Shown: positions 27,847 through 36,069, numbered from the stretch's first letter. The stretch: 64,000 nt of DNA from Bacteroidales bacterium (GCA_004551865.1 SFPR01000001.1:67552-131551), one strand, 5' to 3'. The notes: a model not told the origin generated them from the sequence alone. Program-made: numbers and translations.

Positions 27847-29706
27847 GTTTTCTTGCTGTCGGTTTGGCTGCTATGTGGCTCGGGAAATGTTGTCCTGCTG
27901 GCTCAAACCAACGACATACTCTCCTATGACGAATGTGCCGAAGCAATAAGTAAGTCTTCCCGAAAGAGTTTCGACAAGGCTTTTGATGCCTATCGTAAGG
28001 GTGATTACTCCAAAAGTGTTGCCATGTTGAAAGAACTTTCGGAGCAAGAGCCGGATTTTGCCTCTGTTCCTTTCTTGCTCGGGATTATAGGCGTGGTTAA
28101 TGACAAGCCTTCGATGATTGAAAAATATATGACACAGACTGCCGAACTCTGTCCGCAGTTTTCGCACCCTTTGTTGCACTACTATCTGGGTGTAATCAAT
28201 TACAGCAACGAGAACTACTCAAAGGCAACGAATGATTTTGAGACCTTCTTTTCTCTTGTCGCTCAAGACGAATACCAAGCCTTGCAGGCAGAGGCAGAGA
28301 ACTACATTTCGTGGTGCAGTTTTCTTGCCGAAACAAGTGGTAAGTGCTTTCCTTTCAATCCCGAAAAGGCAGAAAACATCTCCACATCTTCCGACGAAAC
28401 CGCTCCTTTTGTAACCCATGACGAAAAACATATCTATTTCACAAGAAAAATGGCGGTTCGACAGAACAATGACGAGACTTTCTATCACAAAAGTGAGTTT
28501 AAGGAAGTTCAAACACTCTGCCGGAGCGACAAAGACGAAAACGGAGAGTATGATATGGGATTTTCGGTGAGCGAAACGATGAACCTGCCACGGCAAACAG
28601 GAAGAGTGAGCCTTACAAGCGACAACAGATTGTTGTATTTCTCCCAGCCGGTATATGAAAACTCTCAAAGCTCGTTGGATATTTTTGTTTGCGAAAACAT
28701 TGACGGACAATGGAGTGAAGCCAAAAGCATAGGAACAGAAATCAATACGGCGGAAGCAAACGAGACTTCTCCCTGCATCTCTGCCGACGGCAACACTCTC
28801 TACTTCATCTCCGACAGGCAGACAGGTATAGGGGGATATGACATATATGTAAGCCACAAAGAAAAAGACGGAACATGGTCAAAAGCAAGCAATATGGGAA
28901 AAAGAATAAACTCTCCCTCAGACGAACTCAGCCCATTCATACACCCCGATTGCCACAGCTTCTATTTTGCCTCAAATGGTTGGAAGACAATAGGAGGGAG
29001 CGACCTTTTCTACATTGATTTGGACAATATAAAGATGAAAACTCCCCGAAACATAGGCTCTTACATCAACACCGAGAACGACGAAACCAACATAGGCGTG
29101 CTTGCCGACGGAAAAACCGCATACGCAAGTTGCTATGACAGTGTGAAGTCGAACTATGACATTTGTTTCTTCCCACTTCCCGACGAGGTTTGCTCACAAA
29201 GCGTCCGCCTTATCGGAGGAAGAGTGAATGTGTCGGCAAGTGAAGACCACTCCTGCTCAATAAAGCTCTACAATATGGCAAAACGCACAAGTGTAACCTT
29301 CAATTCGGCATATTATGACGGCAGCTACGTGCTTTCGCTGCCCGAAAAAGACAATCACCTTTTGAAGATAGAAAAAGAAGGCTATGCTTTTTATGCCAAG
29401 ATATTGCAAAGCAGCGATACCAACAGCCGCATTGATATTGAGCTTTCTCAACTTATTTCGGGCGAAATCTATCCTCTGTATGACATTTCCCTTGACGAGA
29501 GAAAACATCTGAGTCAATCGTCCCTTGTGATACTCGATGAGTTTGTTTTGTTTTTGAAAGCCAATCCGCGATTGAGAATAGAGCTGTCTGCTCCCGAAGG
29601 TTTGGCAAACAAAGTTGCCGACTATCTGCAAAAAAGCGGCATAAGGCAAGACCGCATTGCCGTCTCCCCCGAACCAAGCCCCTCTATCGGCTACCGCTTG
29701 CAGTAA
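27811..29706 (+). CDS. PorE-like OmpA-family protein (TPR, PD40 propeller, OmpA-type C-terminus)
   Basis: 631 residues from the ATG at 27811, chosen because the signal peptide (FVFLLSVWLLCGSGNVVLLA) follows at the right distance. ATGs at 27769 and 27790 would add only repeat-derived residues. TPR-like helices occupy about 35-150 and PD40/WD40-like propeller blades about 185-440 (ISADGNTLYFISDRQTGIGG, then FIHPDCHSFYFASNGW). A small beta domain comes next, then a C-terminal OmpA-like segment (LDEFVLFLKANPRLRIELSA). The domain order is that of PorE, a T9SS periplasmic component that binds peptidoglycan. Unlike PorE, no lipobox Cys is evident. The assignment is by architecture. Confidence 0.6.
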   Translation: MKLRFVLPFRRFVFLLSVWLLCGSGNVVLLAQTNDILSYDECAEAISKSSRKSFDKAFDAYRKGDYSKSVAMLKELSEQEPDFASVPFLLGIIGVVNDKPSMIEKYMTQTAELCPQFSHPLLHYYLGVINYSNENYSKATNDFETFFSLVAQDEYQALQAEAENYISWCSFLAETSGKCFPFNPEKAENISTSSDETAPFVTHDEKHIYFTRKMAVRQNNDETFYHKSEFKEVQTLCRSDKDENGEYDMGFSVSETMNLPRQTGRVSLTSDNRLLYFSQPVYENSQSSLDIFVCENIDGQWSEAKSIGTEINTAEANETSPCISADGNTLYFISDRQTGIGGYDIYVSHKEKDGTWSKASNMGKRINSPSDELSPFIHPDCHSFYFASNGWKTIGGSDLFYIDLDNIKMKTPRNIGSYINTENDETNIGVLADGKTAYASCYDSVKSNYDICFFPLPDEVCSQSVRLIGGRVNVSASEDHSCSIKLYNMAKRTSVTFNSAYYDGSYVLSLPEKDNHLLKIEKEGYAFYAKILQSSDTNSRIDIELSQLISGEIYPLYDISLDERKHLSQSSLVILDEFVLFLKANPRLRIELSAPEGLANKVADYLQKSGIRQDRIAVSPEPSPSIGYRLQ

Positions 29707-29742
29707 GTTTTGATAATTTTTTTTGAATAAAGACACACAAAA

Positions 29743-29769
29743 AGCGGTATCTGCATTGCAAACACCGCT
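29743..29769 (-). terminator. Terminator between the convergent porE-like and tnaA genes
   Basis: AGCGGT and ACCGCT pair around TGC/GCA. On the minus strand the hairpin is followed by a run of five T, making it a terminator for tnaA; it may also stop transcripts from the porE-like gene. Confidence 0.6.
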
Positions 29770-29825
29770 CTATCGTTTGGTTTGTCGTCAGTTTGTTCGG
29801 ACAAACCCTCTTTTTGACAAATTGA

Positions 29826-31205
29826 TTACTTGCCCAAACGTTTCAATTTTACCGTAAAGTGTCTCATCAATTCGGCTTCCCAAGTGATTTCCAAGCCTCT
29901 TGTGATGGTCTCTCTTCTGTCGTAAACGTTCTTCAAGGCAGCTGCGATAACGTCCATGTGATTGTTGGTGTAAACACGGCGAGGGATACACAAACGAACA
30001 AAATCCAATCCTCCGAAACGGTTCTCTCTTGTTACAGGGTCTCTGTCTGCCAAGATATATCCAATTTCGCAAGCTCTGATTCCTGCTTCCAAGTAAAGCT
30101 CACAAGTCAAAGTTTGAGCAGGGAACTCTTCTTTTGGAACGCAAGTAAGGATTTTGTCTGCATCGACGAAGATTGCGTGTCCGCCGGCAGGTCTTTGGTA
30201 AGGTATTCCGTACTCGTCCAATTTCTTTGCAAGGTATTCCACTTGTTTAATACGAGTTTCGAGCATATCAAATTCGGTATTCTCGTCCAATCCGACTGCC
30301 AATGCTGCCATATCTCTTCCGTTCATACCGCCGTAAGTCAAGAAACCTTCAAAAGGAATGCAGAATTTCTTTGCTCCTTCGTACCAGTCTTCTTTGTTGG
30401 TTGCGATAAAGCCTCCCATATTTACCAATCCGTCTTTTTTTGCACTCATTGTCATACAGTCGGCGTAAGAGAACATCTCGCGAGCTATCTCTTTGATAGA
30501 CTTATCTGCGTAACCCTCTTCACGAGTCTTGATAAAGTATGCGTTTTCTGCAAAACGAGCCGAGTCCATGTTCACAGGAACACCATATTTGTGGCAAAGC
30601 TCACAAGTTTCTCTGATGTTCTTCATGCTCACAGGCTGTCCGCCAACGGTGTTGTTGGTAACTGTCAATACCATGAAAGGAACATTTCCTTTGTTTTCTT
30701 TCAATACCTTTTCCAATTTCTCCAAAGAAACGTTTCCTTTGAAAGGTACTTCCAACTGAGTGTCCTTTGCTTCGTCTGTTGTTACGTCTATTGCAAATGC
30801 TTTTCTCGATTCGATGTGTCCCTTTGTGGTGTCAAAGTGTGCATTGCCCGGAATGACGTTTCCTGCCTTTACTAAATAAGAGAACAATACGTTTTCGGCT
30901 GCACGTCCTTGGTGAGTAGGGATAACGTATTGAAATCCTGTGATAGAGGTTATTGTGTCTTTTAGTTCAAAGAACGAACGCGCTCCACTATAACTCTCGT
31001 CTCCCATCATCAATGCTGACCATTGACGATCTGACATCGCTCCTGTTCCAGAGTCTGTCAATAAATCGATATAAACTTGCTCCGATTTCAACATAAAAAT
31101 GTTGTTGTGAGCTTCTTCCAACCATTTTTCACGCTCTTGACGTGTGGATTTCTTGATTGGCTCTACCATCTTGATTTTCCAAGATTCTGCAAAAGGTAAT
31201 TCCAT
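29826..31205 (-). CDS. tnaA: Tryptophanase
   Basis: 459 residues. PLP enzyme that splits tryptophan into indole, pyruvate and ammonia. The PLP lysine is in MSAKKDG (about 255-261); THQGRAAENVLFS and MDSARFAENAYFI are conserved. It must be told apart from tyrosine phenol-lyase. In that enzyme the arginine that recognises the phenol sits in SMERG; here the equivalent reads ACEIG, with Ile at that position as in tryptophanases, so tryptophanase is preferred. This indicates amino-acid fermentation. The start ELPFAESWKIKMVEP matches family members. The gene has a leader of about 175 nt with a small ORF and a hairpin. Confidence 0.88.
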   Translation of the reverse strand: MELPFAESWKIKMVEPIKKSTRQEREKWLEEAHNNIFMLKSEQVYIDLLTDSGTGAMSDRQWSALMMGDESYSGARSFFELKDTITSITGFQYVIPTHQGRAAENVLFSYLVKAGNVIPGNAHFDTTKGHIESRKAFAIDVTTDEAKDTQLEVPFKGNVSLEKLEKVLKENKGNVPFMVLTVTNNTVGGQPVSMKNIRETCELCHKYGVPVNMDSARFAENAYFIKTREEGYADKSIKEIAREMFSYADCMTMSAKKDGLVNMGGFIATNKEDWYEGAKKFCIPFEGFLTYGGMNGRDMAALAVGLDENTEFDMLETRIKQVEYLAKKLDEYGIPYQRPAGGHAIFVDADKILTCVPKEEFPAQTLTCELYLEAGIRACEIGYILADRDPVTRENRFGGLDFVRLCIPRRVYTNNHMDVIAAALKNVYDRRETITRGLEITWEAELMRHFTVKLKRLGK

Positions 31206-31257
31206 AAATACTGATTTTTAATTGATTTATAATAATGAAAAAATTAACTGCGGATTT

Positions 31258-31278
31258 GCTCTCCCGAAAGAGAGGGAT
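31258..31278 (-). promoter_or_regulatory. Leader hairpin upstream of tnaA
   Basis: On the minus strand CTCTC, a six-base loop and GAGAG form a short hairpin about 55 nt before the tnaA ATG. The left arm can instead pair over eight bases (AAAGAGAG with CTCTCTTT) with the end of the upstream small ORF, giving two mutually exclusive structures. Confidence 0.35.
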
Positions 31279-31279
31279 A

Positions 31280-31360
31280 CTATAGGGCAATGAAGAAGTC
31301 TCTCTCTTTGATGTTGAGAAAGTTTCTGTATATCACAAGGAAGAATAACAATGCGTTCAT
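31280..31360 (-). CDS. Possible 26-residue leader peptide of tnaA
   Basis: ATG at 31360 to TAG at 31280, reading MNALLFFLVIYRNF and then NIKERDFFIAL. It begins about 25 nt downstream of the -7 box and ends just before the tnaA leader hairpin. It contains no Trp, unlike E. coli TnaC, so any control would not be by the same residue. Short hydrophobic ORFs arise by chance; I give this low confidence. Confidence 0.25.
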   Translation of the reverse strand: MNALLFFLVIYRNFLNIKERDFFIAL

Positions 31361-31385
31361 ATTCTTGCTCTGTTTGTATCGTTTT

Positions 31386-31394
31386 GCAAATGTA
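31386..31394 (-). promoter_or_regulatory. -7 box (TACATTTG) of tnaA
   Basis: TACATTTGC on the minus strand, 180 nt upstream of tnaA; consensus -7 but no clear -33 TTTG at 19-21 nt. Confidence 0.4.
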
Positions 31395-31496
31395 CGACAA
31401 TTTTACAAAATAACGATATTTCGATTGTTTTTCTTGTCTTTTACGCTCGTTTTTCCAATCTTTCGATTGCTTTGCGGTGTTTGTGTTCCTTCTTTG

Positions 31497-31568
31497 TGCT
31501 CTCGGCGGGACTCGAACCCGCAATTCAGGAACCGGAATCCTGTGTTTTATCCATTGAACTACGAGAGC
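31497..31568 (-). tRNA. tRNA-Arg (anticodon CCG)
   Basis: Cloverleaf on the minus strand: acceptor GCTCTCG/CGAGAGC (7 bp), D arm within GTTCAATGGATAAAAC, anticodon stem CAGGA/TCCTG with loop TTCCGGT (anticodon CCG, U33 present), T arm GCGGG-TTCGAGT-CCCGC. Reads CGG arginine codons. CCA is not encoded. It lies 4 nt downstream of corA and upstream of tnaA. Confidence 0.95.
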
Positions 31569-31572
31569 TTGT

Positions 31573-32517
31573 CTATAACCATCTTCGTTTCTTGAAATAG
31601 AAGAAAAAGATGACGACTATCACCAACATGAGGGCGATTATGAACTCAAAGATGTGCGTTGAGTTTTGCAGGGGCAGGGTTACGTTCATTCCATAGATGC
31701 TCGATACCACCGTAAGCGGCAACATGATTGTCGAAAGGAAGGTCAAGACTTTCATTATTTCGTTTGTCTTGTTGGTTTGCAGCGAATCGAATGTCTTGCT
31801 CAGTCCTTCAATCAATTCTCCATAGTCTTCTACCATATCGAACATTCGTTGATATTGGTCCAAAATGTTTCCCCAGTAGTCTTCCATGTCTTCTGCATAG
31901 CCCTTGATGCCTCCCGATTCAAATTTGTGGAACACTCTGATTTGTGGTTTGAAGGTCGTATTGAGCAAGATGATGTTTTTCCTTGTCAGGCTCAGGTGTT
32001 CGATGACCTTTTCGGGCTTTTTCATGAAAATGTCATAGTTGATGCTATCGACTTCGCCTCCAATTCTGAGTATCAGAGTGTAGGTTTCGACCATCAATCG
32101 GTCCAAAAGGTGGTACAACAAGGCATCGGACGATGCTCCTATGTGTTCTATGAGTTCTTCTTCGTCTTTTCCGGCAACGTCTTCGTTGTAGTGTTGAACC
32201 ATTTGCTTTACTTGGTCAAACAAATTCTTGACAACCCAGTGGCTTCTGCCTATGGTAACGATGTAATCTTTGCCCCAGAAGACTTTTACTTCTTTAAGCC
32301 TGACAAATTTGTTTGTTTTGTCCAAATAGGGGAAGTGTAAGATGAGGAAGTAGTAATCATCGTACTCGTCAATCTTCGGTCTTTGGTTTGAGGCACGGCA
32401 GTCTTCGATGTCCAAGGGGTGGAATGCAAAGGTGTCTGAAAGATATTCGTAATCTGTTTCGTCAGGGTCTGCCACGTGCAGCCACTTCAGCTCCTCAAAA
32501 TTGATAGTTTCAATCAC
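31573..32517 (-). CDS. corA: CorA-type magnesium/divalent cation transporter
   Basis: 314 residues. Large N-terminal cytoplasmic domain, then two C-terminal membrane segments; the first ends in the diagnostic YGMNV motif (about 283-287, GMN selectivity loop), and the protein ends in a basic tail (YFKKRRWL). The start codon is GTG at 32517, supported by a full Shine-Dalgarno AAAGGAGG five bases upstream. That is rare in Bacteroidetes, where SD sequences are usually weak, and there is no ATG alternative. A -7 box lies at 32571-32579. The tRNA-Arg gene follows 4 nt after the stop and may be co-transcribed. Confidence 0.93.
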   Translation of the reverse strand: MIETINFEELKWLHVADPDETDYEYLSDTFAFHPLDIEDCRASNQRPKIDEYDDYYFLILHFPYLDKTNKFVRLKEVKVFWGKDYIVTIGRSHWVVKNLFDQVKQMVQHYNEDVAGKDEEELIEHIGASSDALLYHLLDRLMVETYTLILRIGGEVDSINYDIFMKKPEKVIEHLSLTRKNIILLNTTFKPQIRVFHKFESGGIKGYAEDMEDYWGNILDQYQRMFDMVEDYGELIEGLSKTFDSLQTNKTNEIMKVLTFLSTIMLPLTVVSSIYGMNVTLPLQNSTHIFEFIIALMLVIVVIFFFYFKKRRWL

Positions 32518-32551
32518 CTTATCCTCCTTTCTGTTGTTGATGTTCTACATT

Positions 32552-32567
32552 CCAATCGCCGTTTTGG
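32552..32567. promoter_or_regulatory. Solitary repeat core in the corA leader
   Basis: CCAATCGCCGTTTTGG holds one TCGCCGTTTT core of the phased repeat family, between the -7 box and the Shine-Dalgarno sequence of corA. Its position is operator-like; no function is shown. Confidence 0.3.
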
Positions 32568-32570
32568 ACT

Positions 32571-32579
32571 GCAAAGGTA
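32571..32579 (-). promoter_or_regulatory. -7 box (TACCTTTG) of corA
   Basis: TACCTTTGC on the minus strand, 54 nt upstream of the GTG start; the -33 region is A/T-rich without a clear TTTG. Confidence 0.5.
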
Positions 32580-32669
32580 CTAAAAAAATCGTTTTTATTT
32601 TGTTTTTTGCCAAAAAAGTGCTGAGTTTGTGCGATTGGTTTTCGCACTTTGCAGAGTGCAAAAAAATAA

Positions 32670-32745
32670 AAACGGCGTTTCATCACTGACAAACCGCCGT
32701 TTTATTTTTGTCAATCGCCGATTTGTTTTCTTAAAACGGCGACTT
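32670..32745. repeat. Phased AAACGSCGTTT array, locus 7 (four units)
   Basis: Core centres at 32675, 32697, 32718 and 32739 (22, 21, 21 nt). It lies between the 5' side of corA and the 3' end of the nitroreductase gene, both on the minus strand. Confidence 0.9.
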
Positions 32746-32794
32746 TTTTGAGTAAAATTTCATATATTGATAATCAGCTTGTTATATTGACTGA

Positions 32795-33544
32795 TTATTT
32801 GCTTGTTTTTTTGTCGTCAGCCGTTGTTTTGGTTTTTTGTTTTGTCGGCTTTGCTGTTTTTGAAGGGGTTATTTTTGTGGCGTCTTGCTTTATTTGTATG
32901 GTGTTGCGGTCAATCTCCATGACTTTTTTGTCTGTGTTGCCAAATTTCTCCCAATGTATCTTTTCTTTTTTCCATTTGTCCTTTGGTTCTTGCTTGTTTG
33001 CAGGTACTCCCACGGGGATAATGTTGAGCGGAATGATGTATTCGGGAAGTGAAAGGAAAGACTGCAAAGCCTTTGTGCGTTCCTCAATCGGGTAAATGCC
33101 GCACCACACAGCTCCCAAGCCCATCGAGTGTGCCGCAAGCAAAATGTTTTCTGTTGCTGCCGAGCAATCTTGAACCCAATACTCTTTGCCTTCGCCTTCG
33201 ATTGCCTCTTTGAGGTTGCCGCATACTATAATGGCAAACTGAGCCGACTTCAAATAAGAAGCATTCTTAAACTCCTCTGACATATTTGCCAATCGCTCAC
33301 GGTCGGTTATCACAATGAATTCCCAAGGCTGACGATTCATAGCCGAAGGAGCCGACATGCCTGCACGCAACAAAGGTTCTATGTACTCATCTACCTTGAT
33401 TTTCTTACCTTCGACGTATTCTCTCACACTGCTTCGGGTAAAAATATTCTCCATAACTGCTTTTGATTGTTCTGAAACCCCCTGAGAGGCTGCCATACCA
33501 CCGCTCAAAATTGCTGCGGCCACCAATGTAATCGTCTTTTTCAT
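32795..33544 (-). CDS. Nitroreductase-family protein with signal peptide and Lys-rich tail
   Basis: 249 residues. The FMN-dependent nitroreductase fold is recognisable from TRSSVREYVEGKKI (about 36-49), SAPSAMNRQPWEFIVITD (about 66-83), AATENILLAAHSMGLGAVWC and the glycine- and proline-rich end IIPVGVPANK. Two things are unusual. First, the protein starts with an apparent Sec signal peptide (ITLVAAAILSGGMAASQG), which implies the periplasm. Second, the last 50 residues are low-complexity, rich in Lys and Thr. The electron donor and substrate are unknown. The start is an ATG with the signal peptide directly following. Confidence 0.8.
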   Translation of the reverse strand: MKKTITLVAAAILSGGMAASQGVSEQSKAVMENIFTRSSVREYVEGKKIKVDEYIEPLLRAGMSAPSAMNRQPWEFIVITDRERLANMSEEFKNASYLKSAQFAIIVCGNLKEAIEGEGKEYWVQDCSAATENILLAAHSMGLGAVWCGIYPIEERTKALQSFLSLPEYIIPLNIIPVGVPANKQEPKDKWKKEKIHWEKFGNTDKKVMEIDRNTIQIKQDATKITPSKTAKPTKQKTKTTADDKKTSK

Positions 33545-33660
33545 AAGATTGTTATTTGTAATAGAATTAGTAACAAGTCTTTAACGCAATATCTTGCCTG
33601 CTTATTGTTGATTTGCTCAAATAACAGAACGACTTAAAGTCATACTAAAAACAAATTTTG

Positions 33661-33669
33661 TACCTTTGC
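33661..33669 (+). promoter_or_regulatory. -7 box (TACCTTTG) of the CoA-transferase gene
   Basis: TACCTTTGC, 29 nt upstream of the ATG at 33698. No clear -33 at the expected distance. Confidence 0.45.
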
Positions 33670-33697
33670 AGCACGAAAATCCAAAAATAACAACATT

Positions 33698-35005
33698 ATG
33701 AACAATTCATATAAGGCAGTATCGGCACAAGAAGCCGTCAAGGTTATCAAAAGCGGCGACCATGTGCATTTGAGCAGCGTTGCTTCGGCACCAAAATGCC
33801 TCATAGATGCAATGTGTGAGCGAGGCAGAAATAAAGAGTTTAAGAACGTTTACATTCATCACCTTCACACCGAAGGTCCTGCCCCTTACGCAAGTGCAGA
33901 GTTTGAAGGTATTTTCCAACATGACGCTTTCTTTGTGGGTTCAAACGTAAGAAAGGACGTTCAGGCAGGATATGCAGATTATATTCCAATCTTTTTGAGC
34001 GAGACACAGCGACTTTACAGAGAGGGATACCTGCCTTGTGATGTTGCAATGGTACAAGTATGCCCGCCGGACGAACATGGCTATGTTTCTTTGGGAACAA
34101 GCGTCGATGCAACCTTGGCAGCGGTAGAGACAGCCAAGACAGTGATTGCGGTGGTTAATCCAAACGTTCCGCGTTCTTTCGGAGATGCAATGATTCCAAT
34201 GTCTATGATTGACATCTTTGTTGAAGACGACACTCCTTTGTTGCCGGCTCATTTTTCTGAACCAAACGAACAAGAAGTTGCAATAGGAAAGCATTGTGCA
34301 GCCTTGATAGAAGACGGAGCTTGTTTGCAAATGGGAATAGGTGCAATTCCAAATGCAGTTCTTGCACAGCTTACAGGACACAAAGACCTCGGTATTCACA
34401 CCGAAATGTTTGCCGACGGAGTGCTTCCTTTGGTCGAAAAGGGCATCATAAACGGCAAAAACAAGAAGTTGGACAAAGGAAAAATGGTATCAACCTTCCT
34501 TATGGGAAGCCAAAAGGTCTATGACTTTCTTCACAACAACCCAATGGTTGCAATGATGGACGTAGGCTATACAAACGACCCCTTCATTGTGGCACAACAA
34601 CCAAAGATGACCGCAATCAACTCGGCTTTGCAGATAGACATAACAGGACAAGTATGTGCCGATTCTTTGGGAACAAAATTCTTCTCGGGTGTTGGAGGAC
34701 AGATAGACTTCATTTACGGAGCTTCACGTTCCGAAGGCGGAAAAGCAATCATCGCAATGCCTTCGGTAACCAAGAACGGAATATCGAAGATTGCCCCTAC
34801 GCTCACTTTGGGAGCAGGTTGCGTAACCACAAGAAACCACATCCATTGGTTCGTTACCGAATATGGAGCAGTCAATCTTTACGGAAAGAGCTTGCAAGAG
34901 AGAGCAAGATTGCTCATTTCGGTTGCTCACCCCGACCACAGAGAAGAGTTGGACAGAGCAGCCTTTGAAAGATACGGCTCACACTTCCATTTTATTTCCA
35001 AGTAA
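33698..35005 (+). CDS. Acetyl-CoA hydrolase/4-hydroxybutyrate CoA-transferase family protein
   Basis: 435 residues, typical length for family I CoA transferases of the Cat1/AbfT/butyryl-CoA:acetate type. The catalytic Glu is in GIHTEMFADGV (about 231-241). Other conserved stretches are GDAMIPMSMIDIFVEDD, the CoA-binding GVGGQIDFIYGASRSEGGKA, and TEYGAVNLYGKSLQERA. Transfers CoA between acyl-CoA and a carboxylate (acetate, 4-hydroxybutyrate or butyrate), a step of fermentative acid production. The exact substrate cannot be read from the sequence. Monocistronic: own -7 box and a hairpin after the stop. Confidence 0.88.
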   Translation: MNNSYKAVSAQEAVKVIKSGDHVHLSSVASAPKCLIDAMCERGRNKEFKNVYIHHLHTEGPAPYASAEFEGIFQHDAFFVGSNVRKDVQAGYADYIPIFLSETQRLYREGYLPCDVAMVQVCPPDEHGYVSLGTSVDATLAAVETAKTVIAVVNPNVPRSFGDAMIPMSMIDIFVEDDTPLLPAHFSEPNEQEVAIGKHCAALIEDGACLQMGIGAIPNAVLAQLTGHKDLGIHTEMFADGVLPLVEKGIINGKNKKLDKGKMVSTFLMGSQKVYDFLHNNPMVAMMDVGYTNDPFIVAQQPKMTAINSALQIDITGQVCADSLGTKFFSGVGGQIDFIYGASRSEGGKAIIAMPSVTKNGISKIAPTLTLGAGCVTTRNHIHWFVTEYGAVNLYGKSLQERARLLISVAHPDHREELDRAAFERYGSHFHFISK

Positions 35006-35023
35006 CAAATATCAACAATATAT

Positions 35024-35050
35024 AAGGAGATGTCGGCAAGACGTCTCCTT
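35024..35050 (+). terminator. Hairpin between the CoA-transferase gene and ruvX
   Basis: AAGGAGATGTC, a five-base loop and GACGTCTCCTT form an 11-bp stem with one G-U pair, followed by ATTATTT. Probable terminator of the CoA-transferase gene. It is unusually close (26 nt) to the ruvX start. Confidence 0.65.
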
Positions 35051-35076
35051 ATTATTTGACAAAAAAACAGCATATT

Positions 35077-35490
35077 GTGGGAAGATTATTGGCAATAGAT
35101 TACGGAACAAAAAGAGTGGGATTGGCGGTAAGCGACTATATGCAAGTGATAGCAACAAAACTTGCGACCGTTCCCACAACAGATGTGTTCCCTTACCTTA
35201 AAGAATATATGTCTCGGGAAGAGGTTGATGCAATAGTGGTGGGCGACCCCAAGCAAATGGACAATACCCCTTCGCAGTCGGCAAAAGCAGTCCATGTTTT
35301 TGTGGATAATCTTGCCAAGAGCTTTCCCGACAAAGACATATACATGATTGACGAGAGGTTTACCTCCAAGATAGCAGAGCAAACCATCGTTCAGTCGGGC
35401 TTGAAGAAGAAAAAACGTCAGGAAAAAGGTCTTGTAGATTCGATTGCCGCCGTTTTGATATTGCAAGACTTCATGCAGATGAAAAAATAG
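35077..35490 (+). CDS. ruvX: Putative Holliday junction resolvase / pre-16S rRNA nuclease RuvX (YqgF)
   Basis: 137 residues from a GTG at 35077, which gives the family-typical beginning (M)GRLLAIDYGTKRVGLAVSD; a TTG at 35056 would add seven residues and no ATG is available. RNase H-like fold: first catalytic Asp in AIDYGTKRVG, then VVGDPKQMDNTPS, MIDERFTS (catalytic Glu), and VDSIAAVLILQDF (final Asp). Processes the 5' end of 16S rRNA. Followed by def after 8 nt. Confidence 0.92.
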   Translation: MGRLLAIDYGTKRVGLAVSDYMQVIATKLATVPTTDVFPYLKEYMSREEVDAIVVGDPKQMDNTPSQSAKAVHVFVDNLAKSFPDKDIYMIDERFTSKIAEQTIVQSGLKKKKRQEKGLVDSIAAVLILQDFMQMKK

Positions 35491-35498
35491 CAGAATTT

Positions 35499-36068
35499 AT
35501 GATTTTACCAATAGTAGGTTACGGCTCCAAAGTTTTGAGAGAGCAGACCAAAGAGATAGATAAGGATTATCAAGGGCTTGAGGAGTTGATTAAGAATATG
35601 TTTGACACCATGTATTCGGCAAACGGAGTTGGTTTGGCAGCCCCACAGATTGACCTTTCGATAAGATTGTTTGTTGTCGATGCCGACCCGTTCAAGGAAA
35701 CTTACCCCGAAGGGGAGGGATTTAAGAAAGTGTTTATCAATCCTCAGATTTTGGAAACCAAAGGCGAGATTTGGTCAGATTTTCAAGAGGGTTGCCTTTC
35801 TCTTCCCGACATTCACGAGCAGGTTGCACGCCCGAGCATCATTGTGATGAGGTACTTTGATGAAAACTTTGTTGAACATACCGAAGAATTTGACGGAATA
35901 AGAGCGAGAGTTATTCAACACGAATACGACCATCTTGAAGGCAAGGTGTTTACCGACCGTCTCAGTCCTTTGAGACGAACACTTCTCAAACGCAAATTGT
36001 CAGACATAGCATCGGGAAAGGTAATTGCCGACTACAAAATGAAGCGTCCTGCAACAAAAAGAAAGTAA
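35499..36068 (+). CDS. def: Peptide deformylase
   Basis: 189 residues. Removes the formyl group from the N-terminal Met of nascent proteins; cytoplasmic metalloenzyme (usually Fe2+). Three motifs are intact: GVGLAAPQI (about 44-52), EGCLSLPD (about 107-114, metal-binding Cys) and QHEYDHLEG (about 148-156, HEXXH). Between ruvX and a TPR lipoprotein gene in a tight operon (8 nt and 1 nt gaps). Confidence 0.97.
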   Translation: MILPIVGYGSKVLREQTKEIDKDYQGLEELIKNMFDTMYSANGVGLAAPQIDLSIRLFVVDADPFKETYPEGEGFKKVFINPQILETKGEIWSDFQEGCLSLPDIHEQVARPSIIVMRYFDENFVEHTEEFDGIRARVIQHEYDHLEGKVFTDRLSPLRRTLLKRKLSDIASGKVIADYKMKRPATKRK

Positions 36069-36069
36069 G

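Noticed and set aside
29859..30875. Plus-strand frame of 338 codons antisense to tryptophanase
   Set aside because: Shadow frame rich in Cys, Val and Ser; tryptophanase on the other strand is unambiguous.
29826..31205. Tyrosine phenol-lyase
   Set aside because: The phenol-recognising Arg position (SMERG in phenol-lyases) reads ACEIG here, as in tryptophanases.
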